A stretch of 64,000 bases of DNA from NCBI GenBank assembly GCA_913776825.1, contig CAJYPV010000028.1, forward strand, positions 124,001 through 188,000. Direction: 5' to 3'. This DNA is from Burkholderiaceae bacterium. GTDB lineage: Bacteria; Pseudomonadota; Gammaproteobacteria; Burkholderiales; Burkholderiaceae_C. The notes beneath the pieces were generated by a model, which saw only the letters and a list, made by a program, of their open reading frames with translations, was not told the origin of the DNA and searched no databases. A program made the position numbers and the translations under genes. Each line of letters begins with the position of its first letter. Position 1 is the first letter of the stretch. This document shows positions 27,984 to 37,036 of the stretch, one piece after another.

Positions 27984-29084
27984 TCAGCTCACGGCGGCGC
28001 TCAGCAGCCGGACCGTGCCCGCCAGCGCATCCATTTCGGCGGGCTGGCCCACCGGCACGGTGAACTTGCGGCGGATGTGGCCGATCATCGCGCCGCGATA
28101 CACCGGCACCTTCAGCGGCAGGAAGTAGTCGTCGAAGACTTCGTCCAGGGTCAGCGTGCCGAAGTTGCCATCGCCCGGGCCGCAATTGGTGAACTTGCCC
28201 AGCACCACGCCGGCCAGACGGTCCAGCGCGCCGGACAGGCGCAGCGTGGAGAGCATCCGGTCCACGCGATAGATGTATTCATTGACCTCTTCCAGGAAGA
28301 GGATCGCGCCGCGGCAGTCCGGGAAATATGGCGTGCCCACCAGCGAGCTCAGCACCGCCAGATTGCCGCCCACCAACGGCCCACGCGCCAGGCCGCCGCG
28401 CAGGGTGCTGATGCGGTCCTGCGTGGTCACCAGGTTGCCGGTGCGCTCCTGCGGATTGCTCAGCAGGTCGGGCTCCGCCGCCATCACCACCGCCTTGAAG
28501 TGCTGCACCGAGAAATCGTTCCATTCCGAGCCCGCCACCGGGCAATGGAAAGTGATCAGGCCGGTCTGCCGGTGGATCGCGTTGACCAGGCTGGTCAGGT
28601 CGGAGAAGCCGCCGAAGAACTTGGGCTTGCGTCGGATCAGCGCGTAATTGAGTTTGTCGACGATGCGATTGCAGCCGGATCCGCCGGTGACCGCCAGGAT
28701 GCCCGCCACCGAGACGTCGGCGAAGGCGTCGTTGATGTCGGCGGCGCGCTGCGCGTCGGTCCCGCCGAACTGGCCATAACGGCCCTTCACATGCGCGCCG
28801 AGCCGGACCTTGAAACCCAGCGCCTGAACCGCCTCGACCGCGATCTCCAGCGGCTCGCGCTCATAGGTGGCATTCGCCGGGCTGACCAGCGCCAGGGTGT
28901 CGCCAGGGCTCAGCCGTCTGGCACGCAGCAGCGGCAGTCCGTTCGGCGCGGTGAGGGGCGGCGTGGCATCGGACGCGTCGGTCGCCGTCGCGGGACCCGC
29001 CAGTGCTGCGCGCGCCGGCCCGGCCAGTGCGGTGCCGGCGGTCAGCGCGCCAGCGGTCAGGAGCTGTCGACGGGTGGGGGGCAT
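27984..29084 (-). CDS. Tat-exported LD-carboxypeptidase-like protein (S66)
   Basis: A 366-residue S66 peptidase with a twin-arginine signal: TRRQLLTAGALTAG at residues 4-17, then an Ala-rich region to ARA. The catalytic set is S161 in GGFSDLT, E265 in ILFLEEVNE and H336 in GAMIGHIRRK. It would cleave the L-D bond of murein tetrapeptides, but in the periplasm, unlike classical cytoplasmic LdcA. An AGGAGA site fixes the start. It is the last recognisable member of a leftward gene run that includes a VanX-type dipeptidase (59 bases upstream), a LysR regulator and a peptide ABC importer. Confidence 0.9.
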   Translation of the reverse strand: MPPTRRQLLTAGALTAGTALAGPARAALAGPATATDASDATPPLTAPNGLPLLRARRLSPGDTLALVSPANATYEREPLEIAVEAVQALGFKVRLGAHVKGRYGQFGGTDAQRAADINDAFADVSVAGILAVTGGSGCNRIVDKLNYALIRRKPKFFGGFSDLTSLVNAIHRQTGLITFHCPVAGSEWNDFSVQHFKAVVMAAEPDLLSNPQERTGNLVTTQDRISTLRGGLARGPLVGGNLAVLSSLVGTPYFPDCRGAILFLEEVNEYIYRVDRMLSTLRLSGALDRLAGVVLGKFTNCGPGDGNFGTLTLDEVFDDYFLPLKVPVYRGAMIGHIRRKFTVPVGQPAEMDALAGTVRLLSAAVS

Positions 29085-29142
29085 GGCGTCTCCTGCGAGG
29101 AAAGGGGGGAGGTCGTCGATCCGGCCGGCGATCGGCCGGGGT

Positions 29143-29763
29143 TCAGAGCACCAGCGGCAGCGTTTGCCGAACCTGGTCCCGATCGCCGAAATCGAAATGC
29201 CACCACTCGGTGCTGATGGTCTGAAATCCCGCGTGGCGCATGGCGGCCCGCAACCAGCCGCGATGCTGCAACTGCGGCGCGGTGAGACCTCCCAGCGCCA
29301 GTTGCTCGGCCTCGAATTCGGGATGGGAGGCGGGCGTCATCTCATCGAAGCCGGTGCCCATGTCGAGCTCACGCCCGTCGGCATCCCGCAGCGTCACATC
29401 GACCGCCATGCCGAAGGAATGGATCGAATGCCGCGCCGGATGGGCCAGGTAACGGGTCAGCGGTGTGCCTTCCAGTTCCTTCCACAGCGCTTCCTGCACC
29501 CGTTGCGGCCGCAACGCATCCAGCACCACCAGGCTGAGGCCGGGTTGGTGGCGCGACAGCCAATCGGCGGCGACCAGCAGTGCGTCGGCGGCTTCCTGGC
29601 GCAGATAGGCGCAATCCAGCCCGCCGTAGACATTGCGGCCGACGAAGTTGTCGGGCGTCGCATAGCGCAGGTCGACGGCGATGCCGGGCAGGCTGAGCAG
29701 CGGTCGGAACGCCGGATGGGCGGCGATCTCTTCGCAAGGAATGGCGGGTTCGGATCGGCTCAT
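29143..29763 (-). CDS. ddpX: D-Ala-D-Ala dipeptidase (VanX/DdpX type)
   Basis: A 206-residue zinc dipeptidase (M15D) that splits D-Ala-D-Ala. The motif SxHxxGxAxD is exact at 113-122 (zinc ligands H115 and D122), ExxWH is at 186-189 (base E186, ligand H189), and R85 in LDALRPQRVQ is the conserved substrate arginine. No signal peptide, so it acts in the cytoplasm. With no VanS/VanR, VanH or VanA nearby and a peptide importer in the same run, it fits D-Ala-D-Ala nutrition or recycling (as E. coli DdpX) rather than glycopeptide resistance. Start at 29763 by homology. Confidence 0.92.
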   Translation of the reverse strand: MSRSEPAIPCEEIAAHPAFRPLLSLPGIAVDLRYATPDNFVGRNVYGGLDCAYLRQEAADALLVAADWLSRHQPGLSLVVLDALRPQRVQEALWKELEGTPLTRYLAHPARHSIHSFGMAVDVTLRDADGRELDMGTGFDEMTPASHPEFEAEQLALGGLTAPQLQHRGWLRAAMRHAGFQTISTEWWHFDFGDRDQVRQTLPLVL

Positions 29764-29792
29764 GGTCGTCGGGGAGAAGGGCGGTCGGGGCG

Positions 29793-30698
29793 TCAGGCCA
29801 GGCTGTCGAGATTGCTGCGGGCGGCATCGCGCAGGTAGGTGACCAGGCGCCGCGCGGCCTGCGCGAGCGGCGCGCTGGCGGAGGTCAGCAGCACCAGCTG
29901 CACGTTCATCACGGGCTGCAGCGGCCGGACCCGCACGCGGCTGCGGTCGGCGGAGGCGGCGGTGAACGGGTCCACCACGGTCATGCCGACGCCCGCTTCC
30001 ACGAGCGCGCGGGCGAGCTGGTAGGTCTGCACCGTGATCCGGCTGTCGAGGTGGCGGCCTTCGGCCTCGCCGGCGTGATGGAGCATCTGGCCGAGCGGAT
30101 CGTCCTCGGCCATGGCGATCAGCTCGGACTGGATGTCTTCCAGCGGCAGCGGCCCTTGGCCCTGCGCTTCCGGGCTGTTCAACGGGCACAGCGCCATCAG
30201 GCTGCCGGTGGCCAGCACTTCGGTCTTGATGCCGGGATGGCGCGGATCGTGCAGGCTCAGCGCCAGATCGGCTTCTCCCAGCAGCAGCGAGGAGACCAGC
30301 TCGCGCGTGTGATGGGTGCTGAGCTGGATGCGGCTGCGCGGGAAGGCCTGCGTCCAGTGGGTCATGGCGGCCGGGATGACCGAGGCACCGAGCGTGGGCG
30401 TGGCCATCAGCCGCAGCAGTTCCGATTCGCCTGCGCGCAGATTCGCCGCCAGGCGACGGATCGAGACCAGGTCCCGGTTCAGCTTGTCGATCTCGACGAA
30501 CAGCCGCTGGGCTTCCGGCGTGGGATAGAGCTTGCCGCGGACCCGGTCGAACAGCGGCATGCCCAGTTGCAGCTCACAGTGCTGCAGCACCTTGGTCACG
30601 GCCGGCTGCGAGATGTGCAGCAGTTGGGCGGCGCCGCTGATGGTGCCGGCCTGCATGACGGCATGGAAGACTTCGATGTGCCGAAGGCGCATGGTCAC
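29793..30698 (-). CDS. LysR-family transcriptional regulator
   Basis: 301 residues. The N-terminal winged helix-turn-helix is standard (MRLRHIEVFHAVMQAGTISG, then SQPAVTKVLQHCE), followed by a two-lobed ligand-binding domain. It starts at a GTG (30698) that overlaps the stop of the binding-protein gene by 4 bases; an ATG two codons on is equally possible. The overlap argues that it is translated with the dipeptide-importer genes and regulates them, perhaps with a murein peptide or D-amino acid as co-inducer. That last part is inference. Confidence 0.93.
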   Translation of the reverse strand: MTMRLRHIEVFHAVMQAGTISGAAQLLHISQPAVTKVLQHCELQLGMPLFDRVRGKLYPTPEAQRLFVEIDKLNRDLVSIRRLAANLRAGESELLRLMATPTLGASVIPAAMTHWTQAFPRSRIQLSTHHTRELVSSLLLGEADLALSLHDPRHPGIKTEVLATGSLMALCPLNSPEAQGQGPLPLEDIQSELIAMAEDDPLGQMLHHAGEAEGRHLDSRITVQTYQLARALVEAGVGMTVVDPFTAASADRSRVRVRPLQPVMNVQLVLLTSASAPLAQAARRLVTYLRDAARSNLDSLA

Positions 30699-32341
30699 TC
30701 GCGGTAGACGTTCTCAAAGATCACCCCGCCGTTGGGCTGCATCCGGAATCCGCGCAGGTCCTGGCTGGTGGGGATGTAGACCGTCGAGTGTGCCATCGTG
30801 ATCCACGGCCGCTCGCGCTTGAAGATCACCTGCGCCTGCTCATAGAGCGCCTGGCGCGCGGCCGGATCGGGATTCGCCCGGGCGGCGTCGATCAATCGCT
30901 CGAACTCGCGATGGCAGAACTTCACGCCGGTCTTGTTGGTGGCGCAGCTGAGGTTGGGGGTGAGGAAGTCGTCGGCATCACCGTTCTCGCCGGCCCAGCC
31001 GCTCATGTAGACCGAGTGCTCGCCCGCGTTGGCGCGCTTGAGGTACTCGCCCCATTCATAGGTGCGGATCTGCGCGCGCACGCCGATGCGTGCCCAGTCC
31101 TGCTGGATCAACTGGGCCATCAGCTGGCCGTTGGGATTGGTCGGGCGGGTGACGGGCAGCGCCCAGAGATCGATGTCCAGCCCGTTGGCAAAGCCGGCCT
31201 GTTGCAGCAGCGCCTTGGCGCGTTCGGGGTTGTATTCATTGCGCAGGCTGCGGTTGTAGCCGGGGATGGCGGGCGGGAACGGATTGACCGCCTGCATCGC
31301 GTCGCCGCGCGGGAACAGCGCGCGGAAGATGGCATCGCGGTCGATGGCGATGTCCAGCGCCTCTCGCACCAGACGGTTGTCGGTGGGCGGCTTGCGCAGG
31401 TTGAAGGCGAGGTAGGAAATGTTGAGCGCCTGGATCTTCTCCAGCCGGATGCGGCCGGGATGGCGATCCAGCGCGGCGACGTCGATGTCGCGCAGCGGCG
31501 AGGTGATCTGGCATTCACCCGCCAGCAGCTTCTGCACCCGCACCGGCGCCTCGCGACTGATGGTGAAGATCAGCTTGCGGGTGCGTTGGGGGGCGCCCCA
31601 GTAGCCGGGGTGGGCATCCATCCGCACCACGTCGTCCTTCGCATAGCTGCGGAAGGCGAAGGGGCCGGTGCCGATCGGCAAGCGGTTGATCTGGCTGGCC
31701 TTGCCGTCGCGCAGCAGCTGGGCGCCGTATTCCGCCGACTGGATGCCGGCGAAGGCCATCGCGAACCAGGTGACGAAGGTGACGTTGGGTTGATGCAGCG
31801 TGAACCGGACCGTCATGTCGTCCAGCTTCTCCATGCGCGCGACGGCCTTGGCCAGGCCCAGGCTTTGCGGATAGATGAAGTTGGCGGGGAAGGCCTGGTT
31901 GAACGGGTGGTCGCGATTCAGAAAGCGGCCGAAGGTGAAGAGGACGTCGTCCGCATTGAGCGGTCGGGTCGGGGTGAACCACGGACGGGTGTGGAAGTTC
32001 ACGCCGGGCCGCAGCTCGAAGACGAAGCTGCGCGCATCGGGACTGATGGTCCAGCGGGTCGCCAGGCTGGGCTGCAGCGCGGTGCCGCCGCGCTCGAAGC
32101 GCACCAGGCCCTGGAACATCTGGTTGTTGACGTTGTTGGTGCTGGCCGAATCCCACAGGCCGGGGTCGAAGCCCTCCGGGCTGGCATCGGTGCAATAGAC
32201 CAGGGGTTTGGCCGCTGCGGGCGTCGCGCCAGAAGCGGCCCGCGCCGCCGATGCGGGCACCGCCGCGTCAACGTTGACGACGTCCATGGTGTGCACGGCG
32301 GCAAAGCAGGCGACCAACAGGGTGATCAGGGACAGGCGCAT
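30695..32341 (-). CDS. Peptide ABC transporter substrate-binding protein (DppA/OppA type)
   Basis: A 548-residue solute-binding protein (SBP_bac_5) that captures peptides in the periplasm for the Dpp-type permease encoded just upstream. Family blocks include DPGLWDSASTNNVNNQMFQG, DARSFVFELRPGVNFH and LNADDVLFTFGRFL. Start uncertain: the ATG at 32341 gives a hydrophobic signal sequence (MRLSLITLLVACFAAV); an ATG at 32365 adds eight residues and would make LLVAC a plausible lipobox. Its 3' end overlaps the LysR gene. An antitoxin gene on the other strand separates it from dppF. Confidence 0.92.
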   Translation of the reverse strand: MRLSLITLLVACFAAVHTMDVVNVDAAVPASAARAASGATPAAAKPLVYCTDASPEGFDPGLWDSASTNNVNNQMFQGLVRFERGGTALQPSLATRWTISPDARSFVFELRPGVNFHTRPWFTPTRPLNADDVLFTFGRFLNRDHPFNQAFPANFIYPQSLGLAKAVARMEKLDDMTVRFTLHQPNVTFVTWFAMAFAGIQSAEYGAQLLRDGKASQINRLPIGTGPFAFRSYAKDDVVRMDAHPGYWGAPQRTRKLIFTISREAPVRVQKLLAGECQITSPLRDIDVAALDRHPGRIRLEKIQALNISYLAFNLRKPPTDNRLVREALDIAIDRDAIFRALFPRGDAMQAVNPFPPAIPGYNRSLRNEYNPERAKALLQQAGFANGLDIDLWALPVTRPTNPNGQLMAQLIQQDWARIGVRAQIRTYEWGEYLKRANAGEHSVYMSGWAGENGDADDFLTPNLSCATNKTGVKFCHREFERLIDAARANPDPAARQALYEQAQVIFKRERPWITMAHSTVYIPTSQDLRGFRMQPNGGVIFENVYRE

Positions 32342-32660
32342 CGGAGGGGAAGGGGGCCGCTGCATTGTCGAAACGACAGCGCGCGCGTCACAACTGAAAT
32401 GGGCGGTTCGGACCATAACACCGGGTTATGTGCATGGGGACTCGGGCCTCGCCGCGCATTCCACCGCCCGGCCTCCACGTCATGGATCGAGGGCTGGGAG
32501 TCGATCCGTTTGGCTTTCGTCAGTGTTCCGCTGCAGCGCTGGGCCGAGTTTGCAGCTGAGCTCGAAGATCATTCGGACTCGCACTTCTCACGACGCCAAG
32601 TCCTATCCAGGCGCCACAAACGACGCTACATGGTGACCACGTTCTGCGCGGGAGAAGCCC
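32342..32660. other. Intergenic region upstream of the peptide-binding protein
   Basis: About 319 bases between the leftward binding-protein gene and the rightward antitoxin gene. Less GC-rich than its surroundings. It must hold promoters for both directions, but I see no clear -35/-10 pair, hairpin or repeat. Confidence 0.35.
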
Positions 32661-32951
32661 ATGACCATGACCATCAAGTCCACCGAATTGCGATCACGTG
32701 TCGAACCTGATTTGAAGGATTCCGCCGCCGAGGTATTGGCCCAGTGCGGCCTGACGCTGAGCGATGCCATTCGCCTCTTTCTGCGGCAGGTCGTCTTGCA
32801 AAACGGGCTCCCTTTCGAGGTGAAGGTGCCGACTGCGGAGACGCGCGCGGCCATGGAGGAAGCCCGATCGATCACACGCGCTCGATTCCACGACGGGAAG
32901 GCGTTGATCGATGATCTTGAAACGAAAACCCGCCCGAGAAAAGCGCGCTAG
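32661..32951 (+). CDS. RelB/DinJ-family antitoxin, apparently orphan
   Basis: 96 residues. The N-terminal half matches the ribbon-helix-helix antitoxins of the RelB/DinJ family: a first strand (TIKSTELRSRVEPDLKDSA), then LAQCGLTLSDAIRLFLRQVV and PFEVKVP. The C-terminal half (ARSITRARFHDGKALIDDLE) would wrap a RelE/YafQ toxin. A GGGAGAA site precedes the ATG. No toxin gene follows; dppF on the other strand ends 30 bases past its stop. It is the only plus-strand gene inside a long minus-strand locus and less GC-rich than its neighbours, which suggests acquisition by transfer. Confidence 0.88.
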   Translation: MTMTIKSTELRSRVEPDLKDSAAEVLAQCGLTLSDAIRLFLRQVVLQNGLPFEVKVPTAETRAAMEEARSITRARFHDGKALIDDLETKTRPRKAR

Positions 32952-32980
32952 GCCGCCGCGCGCGGCGGAGCGCCCTATGT

Positions 32981-33961
32981 TCACACCACATCACACGCCA
33001 CCCGCCGCCCGTCCACCTCCCGCAGCTCCGGCCGCACTTGCGCGCAGCGCGGCACCGCCCGAGGACAGCGTTGATGGAACGCGCAGCCGCTGGGCGGATT
33101 CAACGGGCTGGGCAGTTCGCCATGGATGCGGATGCGGGTGCGCCGATCAGCCGGACGCAGCGCAGGCGTGGCGCTGATCAGCGCCTCGGTATAGGGATGC
33201 AGCGGCTGCGCGAAGACACGGCGCTTGTCGCCGTGCTCCACCACCCGGCCCAGGTACATCACCATCACCTCATCGGCCACATGCTCGACCACCGCCAGGT
33301 TGTGAGAGATGAACACATAGCCGGTGCCGAATTCTTCCTGCAGGTCCATGAACAGATTCAGGATCTGCGCCTGGATCGACAGGTCCAGCGCCGAGGTCGG
33401 CTCATCCGCCACGACCAGGCCCGGCTGCAGCACCATCGCTCGCGCAATCGCGATCCGCTGGCGCTGCCCGCCCGAGAACATGTGCGGATAACGCTGCAGA
33501 TGCTCACGGCGCAAGCCGACCTTCTCGGCCAGCCGCTCGATGTGGGCCTGCCGCTCCGCGCGGCTCAGCCGGGTGTTGATGACCAGCGGCTCCGCCAGCG
33601 TCGCGGCGATCGTCTTGCGCGGGTTCAGCGCCGCATAGGGGTTCTGGAACACCATCTGCACCTGGCGCCGCAAGCCCGCATGGGTGCGTGGATCGGTGGC
33701 GTCCTGACCGTGGATGCGCAGCGCGCCGGCGGTCGGCCGTTCGATCAGGGTCAGCGCCCGCGCGAGCGTCGATTTGCCGCAACCCGATTCGCCCACCACC
33801 GCCAGCGTGCGTCCCGCCTGCAGATCGAAGCTGACCCCGTCCAGCGCCCGCACCTGCGCCGGCGGCGACCACCAGCCGCGCTTGACGCGATAGTGCTGCG
33901 CCAGATCGCGCGCCTGCAGCAGCGGCGCGTCGCCGGATGCCAGACCCTCAGCGGCGCTCAT
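32981..33961 (-). CDS. dppF: Dipeptide ABC transporter ATPase (DppF type)
   Basis: 326 residues from the ATG at 33961, whose ATGA overlaps the dppD stop. Walker [10 protein letters not shown], the ABC signature [14 protein letters not shown] and Walker [13 protein letters not shown] are intact, and the C-terminal oligopeptide-ATPase extension carries the cysteine cluster ([17 protein letters not shown]). It energises the importer with DppD. Substrate specificity comes from the binding protein, here probably murein-derived peptides by context. It is the last importer gene before the antitoxin insertion. Confidence 0.94.
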   Translation of the reverse strand: MSAAEGLASGDAPLLQARDLAQHYRVKRGWWSPPAQVRALDGVSFDLQAGRTLAVVGESGCGKSTLARALTLIERPTAGALRIHGQDATDPRTHAGLRRQVQMVFQNPYAALNPRKTIAATLAEPLVINTRLSRAERQAHIERLAEKVGLRREHLQRYPHMFSGGQRQRIAIARAMVLQPGLVVADEPTSALDLSIQAQILNLFMDLQEEFGTGYVFISHNLAVVEHVADEVMVMYLGRVVEHGDKRRVFAQPLHPYTEALISATPALRPADRRTRIRIHGELPSPLNPPSGCAFHQRCPRAVPRCAQVRPELREVDGRRVACDVV

Positions 33962-34905
33962 GCGGGGTGCTCCTCGTTCAGCGGATGGAAGCAGCGCACG
34001 CCGGAGGCGATGCTCGGCCGCTCCGTCCGGCAATTCGGCTGCACGCGAGCGCAGCGCGGTGAGAACAGGCATCCCACGGGGCGATCCAGCGCCCCCGGCA
34101 CGATGCCTGGCAGCGCCTGCAGCCGGCGAGCGCCGCGGTTGTGCTCCGGAATCGCCGCCAGCAGCGCGGCGGTGTAGGGATGCTGCGGCGTCTCGAAGAC
34201 GGCGGGCAGGGATCCGGTCTCCACCACCTGGCCGGCATACATCACCGCGACCCGCTGAGCCATTTCGGAGACCACCGCCAGGTCGTGGCTGATCATCACC
34301 AGCGCCATGCCGCGCTCGCGTTGCAGTCGCAGCAACAGGTCGATGATCTGGGCCTGGATGGTCACATCGAGCGCGGTGGTCGGCTCGTCGGCAATCAGCA
34401 GCTTGGGCGAGCAGGCAATCGCCAGCGCGATCATCACCCGCTGGTTCATCCCGCCCGACAGTTCATGCGGATAGGCCTTCAAGCGTTGCGGCGCATCCGG
34501 GATCTCCACCTGTTCCAGCAGCTCCAGCGCGCGGCGCCGGGCGGCATCGCCGCGCAGGCCGAGGTGCGTGCGCAGCACCTCGCCCAACTGATGGCCGACG
34601 GTGTAGCTCGGATTGAGGCTGGCCAGCGCATCCTGGAACACCATCGCCACCTCGCGGCCGATCACGCGTCGGCGCTCGCGGGCGGACATGTTCATCAGGT
34701 CGCGGCCATCGAAGGCCAAGGTCTGCGCGGACACCACGCCCGGCGGATCGATCAGGCCCATCACCGCCATCATGCTGACCGACTTGCCGGATCCGGATTC
34801 CCCCACGATGCCCAGCACCTCGCCGGGTGCGACGTCCAGATCCACGCCCTCCACCGCCGCCATCGCGCCGAAGCGCACCCGCAGGTCTCGCAAGGTCAGC
34901 AGCAT
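33958..34905 (-). CDS. dppD: Dipeptide ABC transporter ATPase (DppD type)
   Basis: 315 residues starting at the ATG at 34905, which overlaps the dppC stop (TGATG). Walker [10 protein letters not shown], signature [16 protein letters not shown], Walker [13 protein letters not shown] and switch His ([10 protein letters not shown]) are present, and the C-terminal Cys cluster ([15 protein letters not shown]) is typical of Opp/Dpp ATPases. A longer frame to 35064 lacks any family likeness. Part of the dppBCDF set; translationally coupled on both sides. Confidence 0.94.
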   Translation of the reverse strand: MLLTLRDLRVRFGAMAAVEGVDLDVAPGEVLGIVGESGSGKSVSMMAVMGLIDPPGVVSAQTLAFDGRDLMNMSARERRRVIGREVAMVFQDALASLNPSYTVGHQLGEVLRTHLGLRGDAARRRALELLEQVEIPDAPQRLKAYPHELSGGMNQRVMIALAIACSPKLLIADEPTTALDVTIQAQIIDLLLRLQRERGMALVMISHDLAVVSEMAQRVAVMYAGQVVETGSLPAVFETPQHPYTAALLAAIPEHNRGARRLQALPGIVPGALDRPVGCLFSPRCARVQPNCRTERPSIASGVRCFHPLNEEHPA

Positions 34906-35831
34906 CACGACACCCGCTTCAAACGGGGATCGAGCGCATCCCGCAGTCCGTCGCCCATCAGGTTGACGCTGAGCACCGACACCAGGATGCACAGCCCCGG
35001 CAGCGTCACCACCCACGGCGCGCGCACGATGTAATCCCGCGCCGACGACAGCATCGAACCCCATTCGGGCGTCGGCGCCTGCACGCCGAGCCCCAGAAAG
35101 CCCAGTCCCGCCGCTTCCAGAATGGCCGCGGAAAAGCTCAGCGAGGCATTCACGATCAACGGCGCGGTGCAGTTGGGCAGCACCGCGGAAAACATCAGTC
35201 GCCAGGTCGAGGCGCCGGCCACGCGGCTGGCGGTTACATAGTCCTTGCCCAGTTCGGCCAGCGCGGCGGCGCGGGTCAGGCGCACATATTCCGGCAGGCT
35301 GCCGATGGCGATGGCGATCACCGTGTTGAACAGGCCCGGTCCCAGCACCGTGATCACGCAGATGGCCAGCAGCAGCCCCGGCAGCGCCAGCATCACATCC
35401 ATCACCCGCATCACCACGGGCGACAGCCAGCGCGGATGAAAGGCCGTCAGCAGGCCCAGCAGCACGCCCGGAATCAGCGAGAGCCCCACCGACGCCAGCC
35501 CGATGCCCAGCGACACGCGGGCGCCATGCAGCAGTCGCGACAGCAGATCGCGGCCCAGCTCATCGGTGCCGAGCAGGAAGCGCGCATCGCCGCCGTCCAT
35601 CCAGATTGGCGGCATCAACATCTGCAGCCGGTATTGCTGGATCGGGTCATGCGGCGCGATCCAGGGCGCCAGCAGCGCGGCCAGCGCCATCAGCGTGAAC
35701 ACGCACAGGGCTACGAGCGCGCCGCGGTTGGTCGAGAAGCCAAGCCAGAACTCGCGCAGTGGCCCCGGCGGCGGAGGCGTTGTCGGCACGGCATCGGCCG
35801 GGGAAGGAAGCGGGTCAGGCAGCGCGCGCAT
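34905..35831 (-). CDS. dppC: Dipeptide ABC transporter permease (DppC type)
   Basis: 308 residues. A Pro-rich cytoplasmic lead (about residues 1-30) precedes the OppC N-terminal region and the BPD_transp_1 permease domain. The [19 protein letters not shown] block and the EAA loop ([22 protein letters not shown]) are clear. Start at the ATG at 35831; a longer frame adds a Cys/Pro-rich stretch. It overlaps dppD by one base and lies 76 bases after dppB. Confidence 0.93.
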   Translation of the reverse strand: MRALPDPLPSPADAVPTTPPPPGPLREFWLGFSTNRGALVALCVFTLMALAALLAPWIAPHDPIQQYRLQMLMPPIWMDGGDARFLLGTDELGRDLLSRLLHGARVSLGIGLASVGLSLIPGVLLGLLTAFHPRWLSPVVMRVMDVMLALPGLLLAICVITVLGPGLFNTVIAIAIGSLPEYVRLTRAAALAELGKDYVTASRVAGASTWRLMFSAVLPNCTAPLIVNASLSFSAAILEAAGLGFLGLGVQAPTPEWGSMLSSARDYIVRAPWVVTLPGLCILVSVLSVNLMGDGLRDALDPRLKRVS

Positions 35832-35907
35832 GGTCGGAGAAGGAAAGCTGGCGTCGATCGTGGGGCTGGGCGGCGAGCATGGGCAAAGACGGGGCGCAAG
35901 GCGCGGG

Positions 35908-36963
35908 TCACGCCTCGCGGCGGATGCGCGGATTGACGATGCCATACAGCAGGTCGACCACCAGATTGACGGCGATGAAGGTGCAGGCGGAAATCAGGAT
36001 GCCGGCCTGCACCACCGGATAGTCCCGGCGCGCGATCGCATCGATCAGCCATTTGCCGATGCCGGGCCAGGAGAAGATGGTTTCGGTCAGCACCGCGCCG
36101 GCCAGCAGGCTGCCGACCTTCAGCCCGATCACGGTGATGACCGGGATCAGCGCATTGCGCAGCCCGTGCACCACCACCACCCGCATCGGCGACAGGCCGC
36201 GGGCGCGGGCGCTGCGCAGGTAGTCCTCTCGCAGCACCTCCAGCAGGCTGGAGCGGGTCATGCGGGCGATCACTGCCGTGGTGCTGGTGCCCAGCACCAG
36301 CGCGGGCAGCAGCAGATGGCGCAACGCGGACAGCCAGGCGCCAGGCTCGTCATGCAGCGCCGCGTCGATCAGCATGAAGCCGGTGAGACGCGGGATGTCG
36401 TATTCCACCGCGACGCGGCCGGACACGGGCGTCCAGCCCAGCCCCACCGAGAAGGTCATGATCAGGATCAGGCCCCACCAGAACACCGGCATCGAATAGC
36501 CGACGGTGGCCACGCCCATCACGCCCTGATCCAGCAGCGAGCCGCGCTTGAGCGCCGCGCCGGTGCCCAGCGCCAGCCCGAGCACGATCGCCATCAGCAG
36601 CGCGGTCAGCGCCAGCTCGGCCGTCGCCGGAAACAGCGCCGCGAACTCATGGGCGACGGGTTCGCGAGACACCAGGGACCGCCCCAGATTGCCGTGCAGC
36701 AGGCCGCCGAGATAGTCCAGGTATTGGCGCCACAGCGGCTGGTCCAGGCCCATCTCATGCATCAGGCGCGCATGGGTGGCGTCGTCCAGCGCGCGCTCGC
36801 CCATCATGATGGCGATCGGATCTCCCGGCACCAGCCGGATCAGACCGAAGGCGACCACGGTGACGCCCAGCAGCGTGGGCAGCAAGGTGGCCAGTCGTCG
36901 AAGCAGGAAGTTCAGCAAGGCCGTGGATCCGGGCGAGACGAGGAGGCGCGGCGACGGCGCCAT
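35908..36963 (-). CDS. dppB: Dipeptide ABC transporter permease (DppB type)
   Basis: 351 residues. The first membrane segment (LLNFLLRRLATLLPTLLGVT) and the family IRLVPGDPI motif are present, then the permease domain with the EAA loop (REDYLRSARARGLSPMRVVV). First of the four membrane and ATPase genes of the importer. It follows amiD by 73 bases on the same strand, consistent with one transcript joining periplasmic amidase and peptide uptake. Confidence 0.93.
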   Translation of the reverse strand: MAPSPRLLVSPGSTALLNFLLRRLATLLPTLLGVTVVAFGLIRLVPGDPIAIMMGERALDDATHARLMHEMGLDQPLWRQYLDYLGGLLHGNLGRSLVSREPVAHEFAALFPATAELALTALLMAIVLGLALGTGAALKRGSLLDQGVMGVATVGYSMPVFWWGLILIMTFSVGLGWTPVSGRVAVEYDIPRLTGFMLIDAALHDEPGAWLSALRHLLLPALVLGTSTTAVIARMTRSSLLEVLREDYLRSARARGLSPMRVVVVHGLRNALIPVITVIGLKVGSLLAGAVLTETIFSWPGIGKWLIDAIARRDYPVVQAGILISACTFIAVNLVVDLLYGIVNPRIRREA

Positions 36964-37036
36964 GCGGATCGCGCCGCACCGCCGCCGCGCCGACTCGGGA
37001 CGCCAGCGGACGGATGAGCACGCGCCGACTGCCGCA

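Noticed and set aside
29143-29763. Vancomycin-resistance interpretation of the VanX-type gene
   Set aside because: No vanHA, sensor kinase or regulator pair nearby, and the organism is Gram-negative. The DdpX-like nutritional role fits the neighbouring peptide importer better.
32911-33177. Possible toxin gene after the antitoxin
   Set aside because: Only the first few residues look toxin-like; the rest is Pro/Ala-rich and antisense to dppF. At most a remnant.
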